Counted from the stretch's first letter, positions 8,095 to 16,358 are shown. The stretch is DNA of 29,017 nt from AVCC01 sp041736255 (GCA_041736255.1 JBGSTZ010000089.1:1-29017); one strand, 5' to 3'. Made by a program: numbers and translations. Notes: generated from the sequence alone by a model not told the origin.

Positions 8095-8478
8095 TCAATC
8101 CAACGCTTTGGTTGCAGAGCTTTTGGCAGTGGTGCCAGCATATTCAAGCAACAGGCTGGCAGGTCCAAACAGAGGAATTTTTTTCTGGTAAGCAAAGTTT
8201 ACTGCTGCTTCCCCGTCGATTTGCGTAATCTCTAAATCCTTGCCGTCAATCGCATCGATATAGCCGACAGCCGCCTGACGGTCGAAGGCAGCGCGGATTT
8301 CAGCACCGGTCGTGCCACTTTCTTTTGCCGATACGATAGCTTTGCGAATTGCGCTATATTCAATCGCAGTCGGCACTATTTTCATTGCCAGTACGGCGAT
8401 CACCCCAACAATTGCCAATACAAAAATTAACCCTACCAGAGTAAGCCCCTGCTGCCTGATTTTTACTGGTGTGTGCAT
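8095..8478 (-). CDS. DUF4845 family small membrane protein with pilin-like N-terminus
   Basis: This 127-residue protein of unknown function has one hydrophobic segment at residues 11-33 preceded by a short basic leader. The sequence KIRQQGLTLVGLIFVLAIVGVI resembles a type IV prepilin or pseudopilin leader, with a Gly and then a hydrophobic helix, but the usual glutamate at position 5 is replaced by glycine. The rest is a small soluble domain. DUF4845 proteins are typically found between lepB and rnc in betaproteobacteria, and that is the position here. GGAG lies seven bases before the ATG at 8478. The family call rests on context and the N-terminal pattern. Confidence 0.8.
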   Translation of the reverse strand: MHTPVKIRQQGLTLVGLIFVLAIVGVIAVLAMKIVPTAIEYSAIRKAIVSAKESGTTGAEIRAAFDRQAAVGYIDAIDGKDLEITQIDGEAAVNFAYQKKIPLFGPASLLLEYAGTTAKSSATKALD

Positions 8479-8497
8479 GCATCCACTCCATATTTAT

Positions 8498-9409
8498 TTA
8501 ATTAACGCTGCCAATACGGTTGATATCGCCCAAATTCATCCAAACGAAAAACGCTTTGCCGACAATATTTTCATCCGGCACAAAACCCCAATAGCGGCTA
8601 TCCAGACTATTGTCTCGGTTGTCGCCCATCATGAAGTAATGTCCTTGCGGCACAGTACACGCGAAACCTTCGATATTATAAGTACACAATTCATGCTGCG
8701 GAAAAGCATCGGGATTTTGTACGAAAGATGGCGCACGCTCATCGTTAAGTATCTGGTGCGTGGCTCCGGTCAAATTTTCCGTGTATTGCTTGGAATAACG
8801 CAAATGTTCTTGGTTAAGAAAATCAGGTAACGGCTGGTAGCTAATTTTTTCGCCGTTTATGGTTAGCTGCTTGTTTTTGTATTCGATTTTATCGCCAGGA
8901 ATGCCGACCACCCTTTTGATGTAATCCAATGCCGTATCTTTAGGGTATTTGAATACCATCACATCGCCGCGCTGCGGGTCGTTGATGTCAATTATTTTTT
9001 TGTTAATTACAGGTAAGCGAATTCCGTAAGTGAATTTATTTACCAGTATCAAATCCCCTATCATCAAGGTTGGCACCATAGAACTCGACGGTATTTTGAA
9101 AGGCTCATACAAAAATGAGCGCAGGAAAAAAACCATCGCAATGACAGGGAAAAAGCTCCCGGAATACTCGATCCAGGTGGGCTGCCGGAGAATATTGGCT
9201 TCCATTGCGGCACGTCCACCGGCATCGAGTTTGATGCCCTCAGCCTGCAACTTGGCGTTGCGCGCATCAAATTCAGCCAATGCAACGTTAGCAGCAGCAC
9301 GTCGCTGCTTGGACAAATAAAACTTATCCAGAAACCAAACCACACCGGTGATTACTGTCAGGATAAAGAGGATTAATGCGAAATTTCCTAAAATTGCTTG
9401 CAGGTTCAT
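8498..9409 (-). CDS. lepB: Signal peptidase I
   Basis: This 303-residue membrane protease cleaves signal peptides from Sec- and Tat-exported proteins at the periplasmic face. Transmembrane segments lie at about 5-27 and 84-100. The nucleophile S110 sits in IPSSSMVPTL, the general base K165 in DYIKRVVGIPGD, and box E is MGDNRDNSLDSRYWG. The start codon overlaps the lepA stop (ATGA, 9406-9409), so the two are translationally coupled, as in the lepA-lepB pair of E. coli. Confidence 0.97.
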   Translation of the reverse strand: MNLQAILGNFALILFILTVITGVVWFLDKFYLSKQRRAAANVALAEFDARNAKLQAEGIKLDAGGRAAMEANILRQPTWIEYSGSFFPVIAMVFFLRSFLYEPFKIPSSSMVPTLMIGDLILVNKFTYGIRLPVINKKIIDINDPQRGDVMVFKYPKDTALDYIKRVVGIPGDKIEYKNKQLTINGEKISYQPLPDFLNQEHLRYSKQYTENLTGATHQILNDERAPSFVQNPDAFPQHELCTYNIEGFACTVPQGHYFMMGDNRDNSLDSRYWGFVPDENIVGKAFFVWMNLGDINRIGSVN

Positions 9410-11199
9410 TTGTCATCTACTTGTAAAATAGCCAGGAATGCTTCTTGCGGAATTTCTACCGAGCCAACTTGTTTCATGCGTTTTTTACCGGCTTTCTGTT
9501 TTTCCAGCAACTTGCGTTTGCGACTGATATCGCCGCCGTAACATTTGGCAAGCACATTCTTGCGCAAGGCTTTGACGTTTTCGCGTGAAATGATGTTGGC
9601 GCCGATGGCAGCCTGGATAGCAACGTCAAACATCTGACGCGGAATCAATTCGCGCATTTTTGCAGCTACCGCGCGGCCACGATAGAGACTGTTGGCACGA
9701 TGCACGATAATCGCCAGCGCATCGACTTTCTCGCTATTGATCAGCATGTCTACCTTGACCACATCGGCAGTGCGGTATTCCTTGAACACATAATCCATCG
9801 ATGCATACCCACGCGAAGTCGATTTCAGGCGGTCAAAAAAGTCCAGAACGATTTCCGCCATCGGAATTTCATAAATCAATTGCACTTGCTTGCCGTGGTA
9901 ATTCATGTCGATCTGCACGCCACGTTTCTGGGTGCATAGCGTGATCACCGAGCCAACGTATTCCTGCGGCATGTACAGGTTGACGGTGACGATGGGCTCA
10001 CGAATTTCTTCAATTTTAGATGGTTCGGGCATCTTGGACGGATTATCGACCATCACAATAGTGCCTTCGCGCAATACAACTTCATAAATCACGGTAGGCG
10101 CGGTGGTAATCAAGTCCATATCGAACTCGCGCTCCAGTCGCTCCTGCACGATCTCCATATGCAACAAGCCTAGGAATCCGCAGCGAAAACCGAAACCGAG
10201 CGCCTGTGATACTTCCGGCTGATATTGCAGTGCCGCATCGTTCAGTTTCAATTTTTCAAGCGAGTCGCGCAACCCGTCATACTGATTTGCCTCAACGGGA
10301 AACAGGCCGGCAAAAACTTGCGGCTGGACTTCCTTGAAGCCCGGCAGCGCTTCCGCTGCAGGTTTGCTGACCAAAGTCACAGTGTCGCCCACCTTGGCGG
10401 ACTTCAACTCCTTGATGCCGGCGATGATGAAGCCTACCTGCCCTGCCGATAAGGAACTTCGGGACACGGATTTGGGCGTAAATACGCCAACGCTATCGAC
10501 CAGATGCTGCGCTCCGGTGGCCATGAACAGGATCTTGTCCTTGGGATGAATAGTGCCGTTCTTGACGCGCACCAACATCACCACGCCGACATAATTATCG
10601 AACCACGAATCGACGATCAGAGCCTGCAACGGCGCATCAGGGTCGCCTTGCGGAGGCGGCACCTTGCGAATCATCGACTCAATTACCTCCTGCACTCCAA
10701 AGCCAGTCTTGGCGGAACAATGCACCGCATCAGTGGCATCAATGCCAATGACTTCTTCGATTTCCGCAATCGCGTTTTCCGGATCGGCAGAGGGCAAGTC
10801 GATCTTGTTCAGAACCGGCACTACTTCTACGCCCAATTCAATGGCGGTGTAACAGTTAGCAACGGTTTGCGCCTCTACCCCTTGCGAAGCGTCGACCACC
10901 AGCAATGCGCCCTCACAAGCAGAAAGTGAACGGCTGACCTCGTAACTGAAATCGACATGACCGGGAGTATCAATTAAATTTAGATTGTAAATTTGTCCGT
11001 CGAGTGCCTTGTAACTGAGCGCCGCCGTTTGTGCCTTGATCGTGATGCCACGCTCGCGCTCAATATCCATGGAGTCAAGAACTTGCGCCTCCATTTCACG
11101 ATCGGACAAGCCGCCGCAGAGTTGAATGATGCGATCAGCAAGCGTCGATTTGCCGTGATCGATATGGGCGATGATGGAAAAGTTGCGGATATTATTCAT
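9406..11199 (-). CDS. lepA: Elongation factor 4 (LepA)
   Basis: This 597-residue translational GTPase acts on stalled or mis-translocated ribosomes and in 30S biogenesis. The P-loop AHIDHGKST is at residues 11-19, followed by ERERGITIKAQT, DTPGHVDFSYEV (77-88) and LNKIDLPSADP. The C-terminus is the LepA-specific domain ending near KRMKQVGSVEIPQEAF. The ATG at 11199 (MNNIRNFSIIAHIDHGK) matches the family start and length exactly. The frame is also open for another 66 codons upstream, across the hairpin at 11218-11260. There is no visible Shine-Dalgarno at 11199. Confidence 0.96.
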   Translation of the reverse strand: MNNIRNFSIIAHIDHGKSTLADRIIQLCGGLSDREMEAQVLDSMDIERERGITIKAQTAALSYKALDGQIYNLNLIDTPGHVDFSYEVSRSLSACEGALLVVDASQGVEAQTVANCYTAIELGVEVVPVLNKIDLPSADPENAIAEIEEVIGIDATDAVHCSAKTGFGVQEVIESMIRKVPPPQGDPDAPLQALIVDSWFDNYVGVVMLVRVKNGTIHPKDKILFMATGAQHLVDSVGVFTPKSVSRSSLSAGQVGFIIAGIKELKSAKVGDTVTLVSKPAAEALPGFKEVQPQVFAGLFPVEANQYDGLRDSLEKLKLNDAALQYQPEVSQALGFGFRCGFLGLLHMEIVQERLEREFDMDLITTAPTVIYEVVLREGTIVMVDNPSKMPEPSKIEEIREPIVTVNLYMPQEYVGSVITLCTQKRGVQIDMNYHGKQVQLIYEIPMAEIVLDFFDRLKSTSRGYASMDYVFKEYRTADVVKVDMLINSEKVDALAIIVHRANSLYRGRAVAAKMRELIPRQMFDVAIQAAIGANIISRENVKALRKNVLAKCYGGDISRKRKLLEKQKAGKKRMKQVGSVEIPQEAFLAILQVDDK

Positions 11200-11217
11200 T
11201 GTGCCAAACGCGGTTAC

Positions 11218-11260
11218 AAAAAAAAGCGCTTCAAACCGGGCAATCTCCCCGGCGAGCGCC
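11218..11260 (-). terminator. Terminator-like hairpin in the lepA leader (candidate attenuator)
   Basis: Read on the minus strand, GGCGCT (plus 55-60 of 11200s) pairs with AGCGCT (11225-11230). Inside it, CCGGG pairs with CCCGG around a GAGATTG loop (11236-11252). A run of eight T follows (11218-11225). The structure ends 18 bases before the lepA ATG, too close for a lepA promoter downstream of it. A TAAAAT -10-like hexamer lies at 11289-11294 on the minus strand, which would put the hairpin in the 5' leader. GCTTCGAA (11277-11284) could instead pair with TTTGAAGC (11228-11235), opening the hairpin. The structure is seen in the sequence; the attenuation role is inferred. Confidence 0.5.
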
Positions 11261-11438
11261 TTATTGCTGAAGGTTATTCGAAGCCCGCATTTTACCGGAT
11301 TTAAACGGGAAACACCCATGAATCGGGCCATCCACGGCAGACTGGTCGCCGCCAAACCGATCCGGCAGATCGGAATATTGGAGTATCGTGAAAGCAATCT
11401 TTAATGGAGTTCGTAAAAATTCTATAAAATTTAGAATT

Positions 11439-11470
11439 AATATTTGGGGTATATACAAAAACATGGCATT
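11439..11470 (+). repeat. AT-rich intergenic motif, copy 2 (upstream of lepA)
   Basis: It starts AATATTTGGGGTATATA and runs on to ACATGGCATT. Over 11449-11470 it matches 27059-27080 at 20 of 22 positions, the differences being two A/T changes. The minus strand carries TATACC, a weak -10-like hexamer pointing towards lepA. Flanking sequence is not shared between the copies. Confidence 0.5.
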
Positions 11471-11556
11471 TACCACAATCAACTAGCGTGATTTAAAAAA
11501 TACTTATAATTGTATATTCATTAAAACTGACTGCAAGGAATCTGTAATGATATGTA

Positions 11557-11823
11557 TTAGGCATGCCCGGACTTGCCCATCAAGAATGCTGTTACCTTCT
11601 CTGTATCCAGATGGTAATGACATAACTGTAGCGTACCCGCATCGTCACGACACCCGACTAGTACCGGAACCAGTTCATCATACTGCTCCAACAATACTGC
11701 ATCTTTATCAACATCCAGAACTACCACTTCAAATGCAGCGAGCGCACGCAGCGACTCCAGTGCTTGCAGCATGTCATCGCACAAATGGCAATACAGTCGC
11801 GCATACAGCGTAAATTTAATCAT
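11557..11823 (-). CDS. Glutaredoxin-like (DUF836 type) thioredoxin-fold protein
   Basis: This small 88-residue protein begins MIKFTLYARLYCHLCDDM, with a C-x-x-C redox pair at C12 and C15 in a beta-strand/helix setting typical of glutaredoxin-like proteins. ELVPVLVG corresponds to the cis-proline segment of thioredoxin folds. I chose the ATG at 11823 because it places the CxxC at the usual distance; an upstream TTG/ATG-type start at 11847 would extend into the degP terminator. Such genes often sit between degP/mucD and lepA in betaproteobacteria. The substrate is unknown. It is cut off from the sigma-E operon by the terminator at 11846-11885. Confidence 0.85.
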   Translation of the reverse strand: MIKFTLYARLYCHLCDDMLQALESLRALAAFEVVVLDVDKDAVLLEQYDELVPVLVGCRDDAGTLQLCHYHLDTEKVTAFLMGKSGHA

Positions 11824-11845
11824 GGTTTGGCGGCACACAGTAAGC

Positions 11846-11885
11846 ATTAAAACAAAGGGCTACAAGCCGGTTTGACTTGTAGCCC
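11846..11885 (-). terminator. Rho-independent terminator after degP
   Basis: On the minus strand there is a perfect ten-base-pair stem, GGGCTACAAG / CTTGTAGCCC (plus 11857-11866 and 11876-11885), with a nine-base loop, followed by TTTGTTTTAAT. It lies 21 bases past the degP stop and ends the rpoE-rseA-rseB-degP unit. Confidence 0.9.
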
Positions 11886-11906
11886 GCGCAAACGGCAGCA
11901 GATTTG

Positions 11907-13388
11907 TTAATTGCTTGGTTTTAACGGGATAAACTGCGAAGAATCTCCGCGGCGCACCAGTACCACTACCATTTTCTTCTTTTCAGCTTTGGCCACTAAT
12001 GCATTGAACTCCTTTGCATCCTTGACTTCAGTATTATTAAATTGCAAAATCAAGTCGCCTTGACGCAGCCCGGCCCGAGCAGCAGCGCCTTCAGCGGAAT
12101 CAACTATTACACCGCTGCTGACTTTGAGTTCTTTCTTTTGCGCAGCAGTCATATCGCTGACAACCAAGCCCAAAGCATTTGCCACCGTAGCAGGCTTGTC
12201 TTTTTTATCCTCTTTTTGCGCAACTTTCTCGGGTTCCAGCTCAGTAATCACCAGAGCCAGTTCACGACTTGCGCCTTTGCGCCAAATGGTCAATACAGCA
12301 CGGGTGCCCGGTTTGGTACTGCCCACCATGCGCGGCAAATCAGAAAGACGTTCGATGGCAGTGCCGTTATATTTAAGAATGATGTCGCCCGCTTGCAGTC
12401 CACCTTTTTCTGCAGGACTGTCTGGTTCAACCCGTTGCACCAACGCTCCCTGCGCCTTAGACATGCCAAGCGACTCTGCTACATCCTTGGTGACTTCGCC
12501 GATCTGCACGCCGATGCGGCCGCGAACAACCTTGCCTGATGCCTTCAATTGTTCTGAAACGCGCATCGCTTCGTCTATAGGAACGGCAAATGAAATCCCC
12601 ATATAACCACCCGAGCGGCTGTAGATTTGGGAGTTAATACCAATAACCTCACCGCGCATATTGATCAATGGACCGCCAGAATTACCTGGGTTTACTGCTA
12701 CGTCGGTCTGAATCAAAGGCAAATAATCGCCAGTGTCGCGTGATATGGCAGAAATAATGCCGGCAGTAACAGTATTGTCCAAATCGAAAGGAGAGCCGAT
12801 CGCAATAACCCACTCGCCAACTCTGATTTTGTTGGAGTCGCCAATTGTCAAGCGCGGCAGATTGCTGCCTTCAATCTTGACCAAAGCAACATCAGTGCGC
12901 TTGTCGACACCAATGATTTTTGCCTTGAATTCACGTTCATCAGTTAATTTGACATAAACCTCATCGGCGCCATCCACCACATGCGCGTTGGTCATCACAT
13001 AACCATCTGCCGACAAGATAAACCCTGAACCAACGCCACGCGGCACTTCCTCATCTTGCTGCGGAGCTGGTTTGTTTCGCGGAGCCCGATCAGGCTGCTG
13101 CGGGATAGGTATGCCGAAATAGCGACGAAAAAATTCCTGCATCTCCTGCTCGTCATTACTCGGCGTAGCTGATCCAGCTTTCATTTTTTCGGTTGTACGT
13201 ATATTGACGACTGCAGGACCAGTTCTTTCCACCAATTCGGAAAAATCTGGTAATCCAGCAGATATTCCAGCAGCGGGTGCCGCAATCGCGCTACCGCCTA
13301 AGCCAAGCATCGCAGGCGAAAAAAAACAACTCGCTGTACTCACGATGATCACAGAAAGTGTCTTGTTAATAGAAGTAGGTATTTTCAT
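11907..13388 (-). CDS. degP: Periplasmic serine protease, Do/DegP (MucD) family
   Basis: This 493-residue periplasmic protease and chaperone degrades misfolded envelope proteins. An N-terminal signal peptide (about residues 1-37, cleavage near SAIAA) is followed by a trypsin-like domain with the triad H136 (TNAHVVDG), D166 (KRTDVALV) and S237 (GNSGGPLIN). Two PDZ domains complete it. The Q-rich LA-loop region (80-115) resembles the Deg family. I chose the ATG at 13388 over an upstream start at 13412 inside rseB because it gives a normal signal peptide. It is the last gene of the sigma-E operon, equivalent to mucD of Pseudomonas. Confidence 0.94.
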   Translation of the reverse strand: MKIPTSINKTLSVIIVSTASCFFSPAMLGLGGSAIAAPAAGISAGLPDFSELVERTGPAVVNIRTTEKMKAGSATPSNDEQEMQEFFRRYFGIPIPQQPDRAPRNKPAPQQDEEVPRGVGSGFILSADGYVMTNAHVVDGADEVYVKLTDEREFKAKIIGVDKRTDVALVKIEGSNLPRLTIGDSNKIRVGEWVIAIGSPFDLDNTVTAGIISAISRDTGDYLPLIQTDVAVNPGNSGGPLINMRGEVIGINSQIYSRSGGYMGISFAVPIDEAMRVSEQLKASGKVVRGRIGVQIGEVTKDVAESLGMSKAQGALVQRVEPDSPAEKGGLQAGDIILKYNGTAIERLSDLPRMVGSTKPGTRAVLTIWRKGASRELALVITELEPEKVAQKEDKKDKPATVANALGLVVSDMTAAQKKELKVSSGVIVDSAEGAAARAGLRQGDLILQFNNTEVKDAKEFNALVAKAEKKKMVVVLVRRGDSSQFIPLKPSN

Positions 13389-13392
13389 ATAT

Positions 13393-14415
13393 TTATTTTG
13401 GGTTGTATTCAATGGAGTTAGCCAGTTGCATTATCGATTTAGCGGGGACTTCCCCAACGATAGTAAGCCAATAATCACCTTGCCGCTTACCCAAAATACT
13501 CATCGCACCCTGCTGATGCACACCATCCGTACGACTTTGCGTACTGGGTTCAATAAATACAGAAATTGCTGCGAGCCCGTCAGAAAACACAATTTGCTTA
13601 ATCTCACGCTGGGCAATAGCTGTTTTTTTGGCATGCTCAATAGCAGAAGCTGAATTGTCTGAAACTAAGCGTTTCATTTCTCGAATTTTCTTAAAACCAG
13701 GTGGCACCCATTTCACCTCCCAATCGGGAATGCTGACGAGTTTCATTGCCGCACTCTCTAAGCGCCAGTCAGAAACATTTGCAAAACCTGATTTAACGCG
13801 ATTGCGATCAATTTTACCGATCTCAATTTGTGTAAAAAAGATTTGCTCGATTACGGCTTTTTCCTTATCGAGTGTTTGTGCGCGCAATAACAAACCTGTG
13901 GATTTCTCCACACACAGCCTATAACCGTAACGCAAATCGTCCTTTGGATCCAACAAAATAGAGTTGCAATAAAATCCTGCTACGCGACCGTCAGCGCTCT
14001 TCCTGAAATGATAATAAAAAACCACGTCTTCCAAGCTAGCTGAAAAAATTGCAGGGAAAACATCCTGCGTCACACGCTTCTCAACGAGTAGGATTTTTTC
14101 TTCAGGGATATAAGAGGTTACCACCTCATTATGACGAATGTATTCACGCAGATTACCATCGAGTATCTCGAGTTTTTCAAACTCGTCCCCCCCCTCGACC
14201 AAATGCGTAATGCGTGATGTACGCATTTGATTGGCCTGCTGATATACGAATGTTCCTGAATAATTATATTTTTGCGCGGCGCCTCTCATCTGCTTGAACA
14301 TTGCCCGCTCATGCAGATTTCCAGAAGAATCACTATTGTCTGCACGCGCAGAAAATGCACCTAAAAAAATAAAAAAAAGAACGACAAATCTCACTCCTAC
14401 CGATACTGTCCGCAT
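13393..14415 (-). CDS. rseB: Sigma-E regulatory protein RseB (MucB)
   Basis: This 340-residue periplasmic protein binds the outer part of RseA and shields it from proteolysis until envelope stress is sensed. It has a clear signal peptide (MRTVSVGVRFVVLFFIFLGA, cleavage after FSARA near residue 25). The body is the lipoprotein-like MucB/RseB fold: AQKYNYSGTFVYQQ near the start and an HLVEGGDEFEKLEILDG segment after it. The C-terminal part ends in a domain with GAMSILGKRQGDYWLTIVGEVP. It starts three bases after the rseA stop and ends four bases before degP, so the operon is tightly coupled. Confidence 0.93.
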   Translation of the reverse strand: MRTVSVGVRFVVLFFIFLGAFSARADNSDSSGNLHERAMFKQMRGAAQKYNYSGTFVYQQANQMRTSRITHLVEGGDEFEKLEILDGNLREYIRHNEVVTSYIPEEKILLVEKRVTQDVFPAIFSASLEDVVFYYHFRKSADGRVAGFYCNSILLDPKDDLRYGYRLCVEKSTGLLLRAQTLDKEKAVIEQIFFTQIEIGKIDRNRVKSGFANVSDWRLESAAMKLVSIPDWEVKWVPPGFKKIREMKRLVSDNSASAIEHAKKTAIAQREIKQIVFSDGLAAISVFIEPSTQSRTDGVHQQGAMSILGKRQGDYWLTIVGEVPAKSIMQLANSIEYNPK

Positions 14416-14418
14416 AAA

Positions 14419-15105
14419 TTAATTACTTTGTGTTTCGGTAGCAAAAGATGCCGGATTTGCATACTGTGCATTGCTGTAGCCAGAACGAGAAAAACGTTGA
14501 TGGGCAAAAAGGTATTCATCTACATTAGACTCATGCAACGTCGTATTAGAAGAACGTGCATCTGCTGCATACGCAACAGTGTCTTTAATGTCAGCAGCAA
14601 TTTTAAGTTTAATATCCCCTTTTTCAACCGCTGCCATCACGGGCGAACCATTGGATGCTAAACGGGAAACATCACTATCCGAGACATTGAACGCAACCAT
14701 AAGTGGGGGTGCTGCGAAAAAAGCCACAGCTGCTGCAGCTGTGGCAACCGCAAGACCAGGTCGGAAAAAATGTCTCACAACTTTCATAGATGTCCGCCCG
14801 CCTTGCTTAACGGCCAACATTTCAAAATCAGGAGATTGACTTTTAGACTGATGACCTGCTTGAGCAGGAGCAAATACAATCGGCTCCGCATCCAGTAAGG
14901 CAGCCATCCGTAGTTGCGCCTGAGGCCGCATCTCATATGCCAGATCCTCCGAGCGCAATACATCACCAATACAATGATAAACATCCCAAGCCTCGCGCTG
15001 CTCTGGAACACGAAGTGCAACCAACACAGCAGCGAACTCTTGATCTGTCAATTCAGAATCGGCAAAAGCCGAAATGTGTTCTTGGGTCATTTTTCTCATG
15101 TTCAT
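14419..15105 (-). CDS. rseA: Anti-sigma-E factor RseA (MucA)
   Basis: This 228-residue single-pass inner-membrane protein has a cytoplasmic N-terminal part that holds RpoE inactive. The N-terminus (EHISAFADSELTDQEFAAVLVAL) is the RseA/MucA anti-sigma domain, with DVYHCIGDVLRSE following. A transmembrane segment spans about residues 116-138, leaving roughly 90 periplasmic residues for RseB and protease sensing. The ATG at 15105 has AAGG at a good distance; later in-frame ATGs at 15099 and 15090 are less well placed. It lies between rpoE and rseB, as expected. Confidence 0.92.
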   Translation of the reverse strand: MNMRKMTQEHISAFADSELTDQEFAAVLVALRVPEQREAWDVYHCIGDVLRSEDLAYEMRPQAQLRMAALLDAEPIVFAPAQAGHQSKSQSPDFEMLAVKQGGRTSMKVVRHFFRPGLAVATAAAAVAFFAAPPLMVAFNVSDSDVSRLASNGSPVMAAVEKGDIKLKIAADIKDTVAYAADARSSNTTLHESNVDEYLFAHQRFSRSGYSNAQYANPASFATETQSN

Positions 15106-15158
15106 AATTTACCTTGCATAGCTTGGTTAACCCCTAAGTCCAATTTATTGGTCCCTTT

Positions 15159-15761
15159 TTACCAGCGCTTGTCATACCCGGTATCCAGCAGGGGTCTTAA
15201 TTTTCCTGCTATAGCTTCCCGCGCGCGAAATATTCTGCTGCGCACTGTACCGATAGGACATTCCATTACATCCGCAATTTCGTCATAACTTAAGCCCTCA
15301 ATTTCACGTAAGCTAATCGCTGTCCGCAATTCATCAGGGAGAGACTCCATTGCCAGATTTACTGTCTGTGCAATTTGCTTAGTTGCTAGCAGGGATTCCG
15401 GTGTATTGATATCCCTTAGGTGCTCTCCATCGTCAAAAGTTTCAGCTTCTTCTACGTCGGCATCAGTAGAAGTTGGAGCACGCCGGCCTTGTGTAACCAA
15501 GTAATTTTTTGCTGTATTAATGCCAATTCGATATAGCCATGTGTAAAAGGCTGAGTCTCCGCGGAATTGCGGCAAGGCACGATAAGCCTTAATAAAAGCT
15601 TCTTGCACTACATCTTCTGCTTCCGCTTGGTCACGGACGAGTCGCGACACAAGTCGCATCAGCTTTCGCTGGTACTTAGAGAACAATAGCTCAAACGCTT
15701 TTTTGTCGCCATGCTGAACACGCTCGACAAGTCGTTTATCAATGTCGCGTTCTGTTGTCAA
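15159..15761 (-). CDS. rpoE: RNA polymerase sigma factor RpoE (sigma-E/AlgU)
   Basis: This is an extracytoplasmic-function sigma factor for envelope stress. Region 2 includes AFELLFSKYQRKLMRLVSRLVRD, AEDVVQEAFIKAYRALPQFRG and FYTWLYRIGINTAKNYL. Region 4 includes LPDELRTAISLREIEGLSYDEIADVMECPIGTVRSRIFRARE (described in parts). I chose the TTG at 15761 (MTTERDIDKRLVERVQ): it has AAGGA eight bases upstream, gives the usual 200 residues, and lies inside the transcript predicted from the sigma-E promoter at 15804-15833. An ATG at 15788 would leave a leader of about ten bases, and one at 15833 would lie upstream of the transcription start. Confidence 0.95.
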   Translation of the reverse strand: MTTERDIDKRLVERVQHGDKKAFELLFSKYQRKLMRLVSRLVRDQAEAEDVVQEAFIKAYRALPQFRGDSAFYTWLYRIGINTAKNYLVTQGRRAPTSTDADVEEAETFDDGEHLRDINTPESLLATKQIAQTVNLAMESLPDELRTAISLREIEGLSYDEIADVMECPIGTVRSRIFRAREAIAGKLRPLLDTGYDKRW

Positions 15762-15803
15762 TCCGAATTTCCTTGTATTTCGCAACATGCACGCGCCTAA
15801 AAG

Positions 15804-15833
15804 TATTGACTGCATGCAATGCATTAAGTTCAA
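15804..15833 (-). promoter_or_regulatory. Sigma-E autoregulatory promoter of rpoE
   Basis: On the minus strand TTGAACTT (plus 15826-15833) matches the GGAACTT -35 of sigma-E promoters at six of seven positions. TCAAT (plus 15805-15809) lies 16 bases later, matching the TCAAA/TCTGA -10. The spacing is the E. coli optimum. Transcription would start near 15798, giving a leader of about 37 bases to the TTG start. RpoE operons are commonly autoregulated; the activity here is inferred. Confidence 0.75.
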
Positions 15834-15854
15834 CTCTTAAAATTGAAAGCCCAA

Positions 15855-16358
15855 TTAAATTTTATTAATATCCTGTTTTACACGCGCGGCGATCCATCGA
15901 GAAGCTACCGATAATGATCTGAATGACTGGGGCGAGACACTATCTTGTAATACGCACAAAATAGCAAGATGTCCATTATCAGAACGCAACCGCAGTAACA
16001 ATAATGTGGGCCATAGAGTGGAATTATCCTGTAACTTGACGATAAATTGATCGCTACTGTCGTTATTTAAAACGGTAAGACCATTATCGACCGAGGCACC
16101 CAGTTCCAATAACCGTATCTGCCCTATAGAAGATATTGTGATCAAATATGATTTTTGGGCAAAAAAAAAGAAGCTCCAACTTGCACTTGCTACAAAAACA
16201 TAAGCAATTACGATGAATGATCTCGCCCAAGCTGACAAAACACCTAAATAATTACACCCTACCAGACCTGCAATAAAAATGAGACAAAACCAAGCCACGG
16301 TCACCATGACCAGCAACCATCGGGATGGACGCACAACGGTAGTGACCGCTATGGACAT
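15855..16358 (-). CDS. YgfX-like small inner-membrane protein
   Basis: This 167-residue protein has two hydrophobic segments (about 14-36 and 46-67) and then a soluble C-terminal half. The N-terminal VVRPSRWLL, the pair of membrane helices, and the later stretch WPTLLLLRLRSDNGHL ... LQDSVSPQSFRSLSVASRW resemble YgfX/CptA-type proteins, where a DS-x-FR-LR pattern is characteristic. The position between fabF and rpoE is where betaproteobacteria often keep such a gene. The biological role is uncertain. The ATG at 16358 has no Shine-Dalgarno and sits four bases after the fabF terminator. Confidence 0.75.
   Translation of the reverse strand: MSIAVTTVVRPSRWLLVMVTVAWFCLIFIAGLVGCNYLGVLSAWARSFIVIAYVFVASASWSFFFFAQKSYLITISSIGQIRLLELGASVDNGLTVLNNDSSDQFIVKLQDNSTLWPTLLLLRLRSDNGHLAILCVLQDSVSPQSFRSLSVASRWIAARVKQDINKI

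Larger units (their letters stand above)
11200..11556. other. Intergenic region between the glutaredoxin-like gene and lepA
   Basis: This 357-base stretch has no convincing gene. The part nearest lepA (11200-11400) is moderately GC-rich and open in the lepA frame. It holds the terminator-like hairpin and, at 11357-11373, a small perfect inverted repeat (CCGATC, five-base loop, GATCGG). The part from 11400 to 11550 is strongly AT-rich and carries the shared motif at 11439-11470. Promoters for lepA are expected here. Confidence 0.6.

Noticed and set aside
11357..11373. Inverted repeat CCGATC/GATCGG as a terminator
   Set aside because: The stem is only six base pairs and no T-run follows on either strand.
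11200..11397. In-frame N-terminal extension of LepA by 66 codons
   Set aside because: LepA homologues begin at MNNIRNFSIIAHIDHGK, giving the usual 597 residues. The extension crosses a terminator-like hairpin and has no recognisable domain. I kept it only as part of the attenuator idea.
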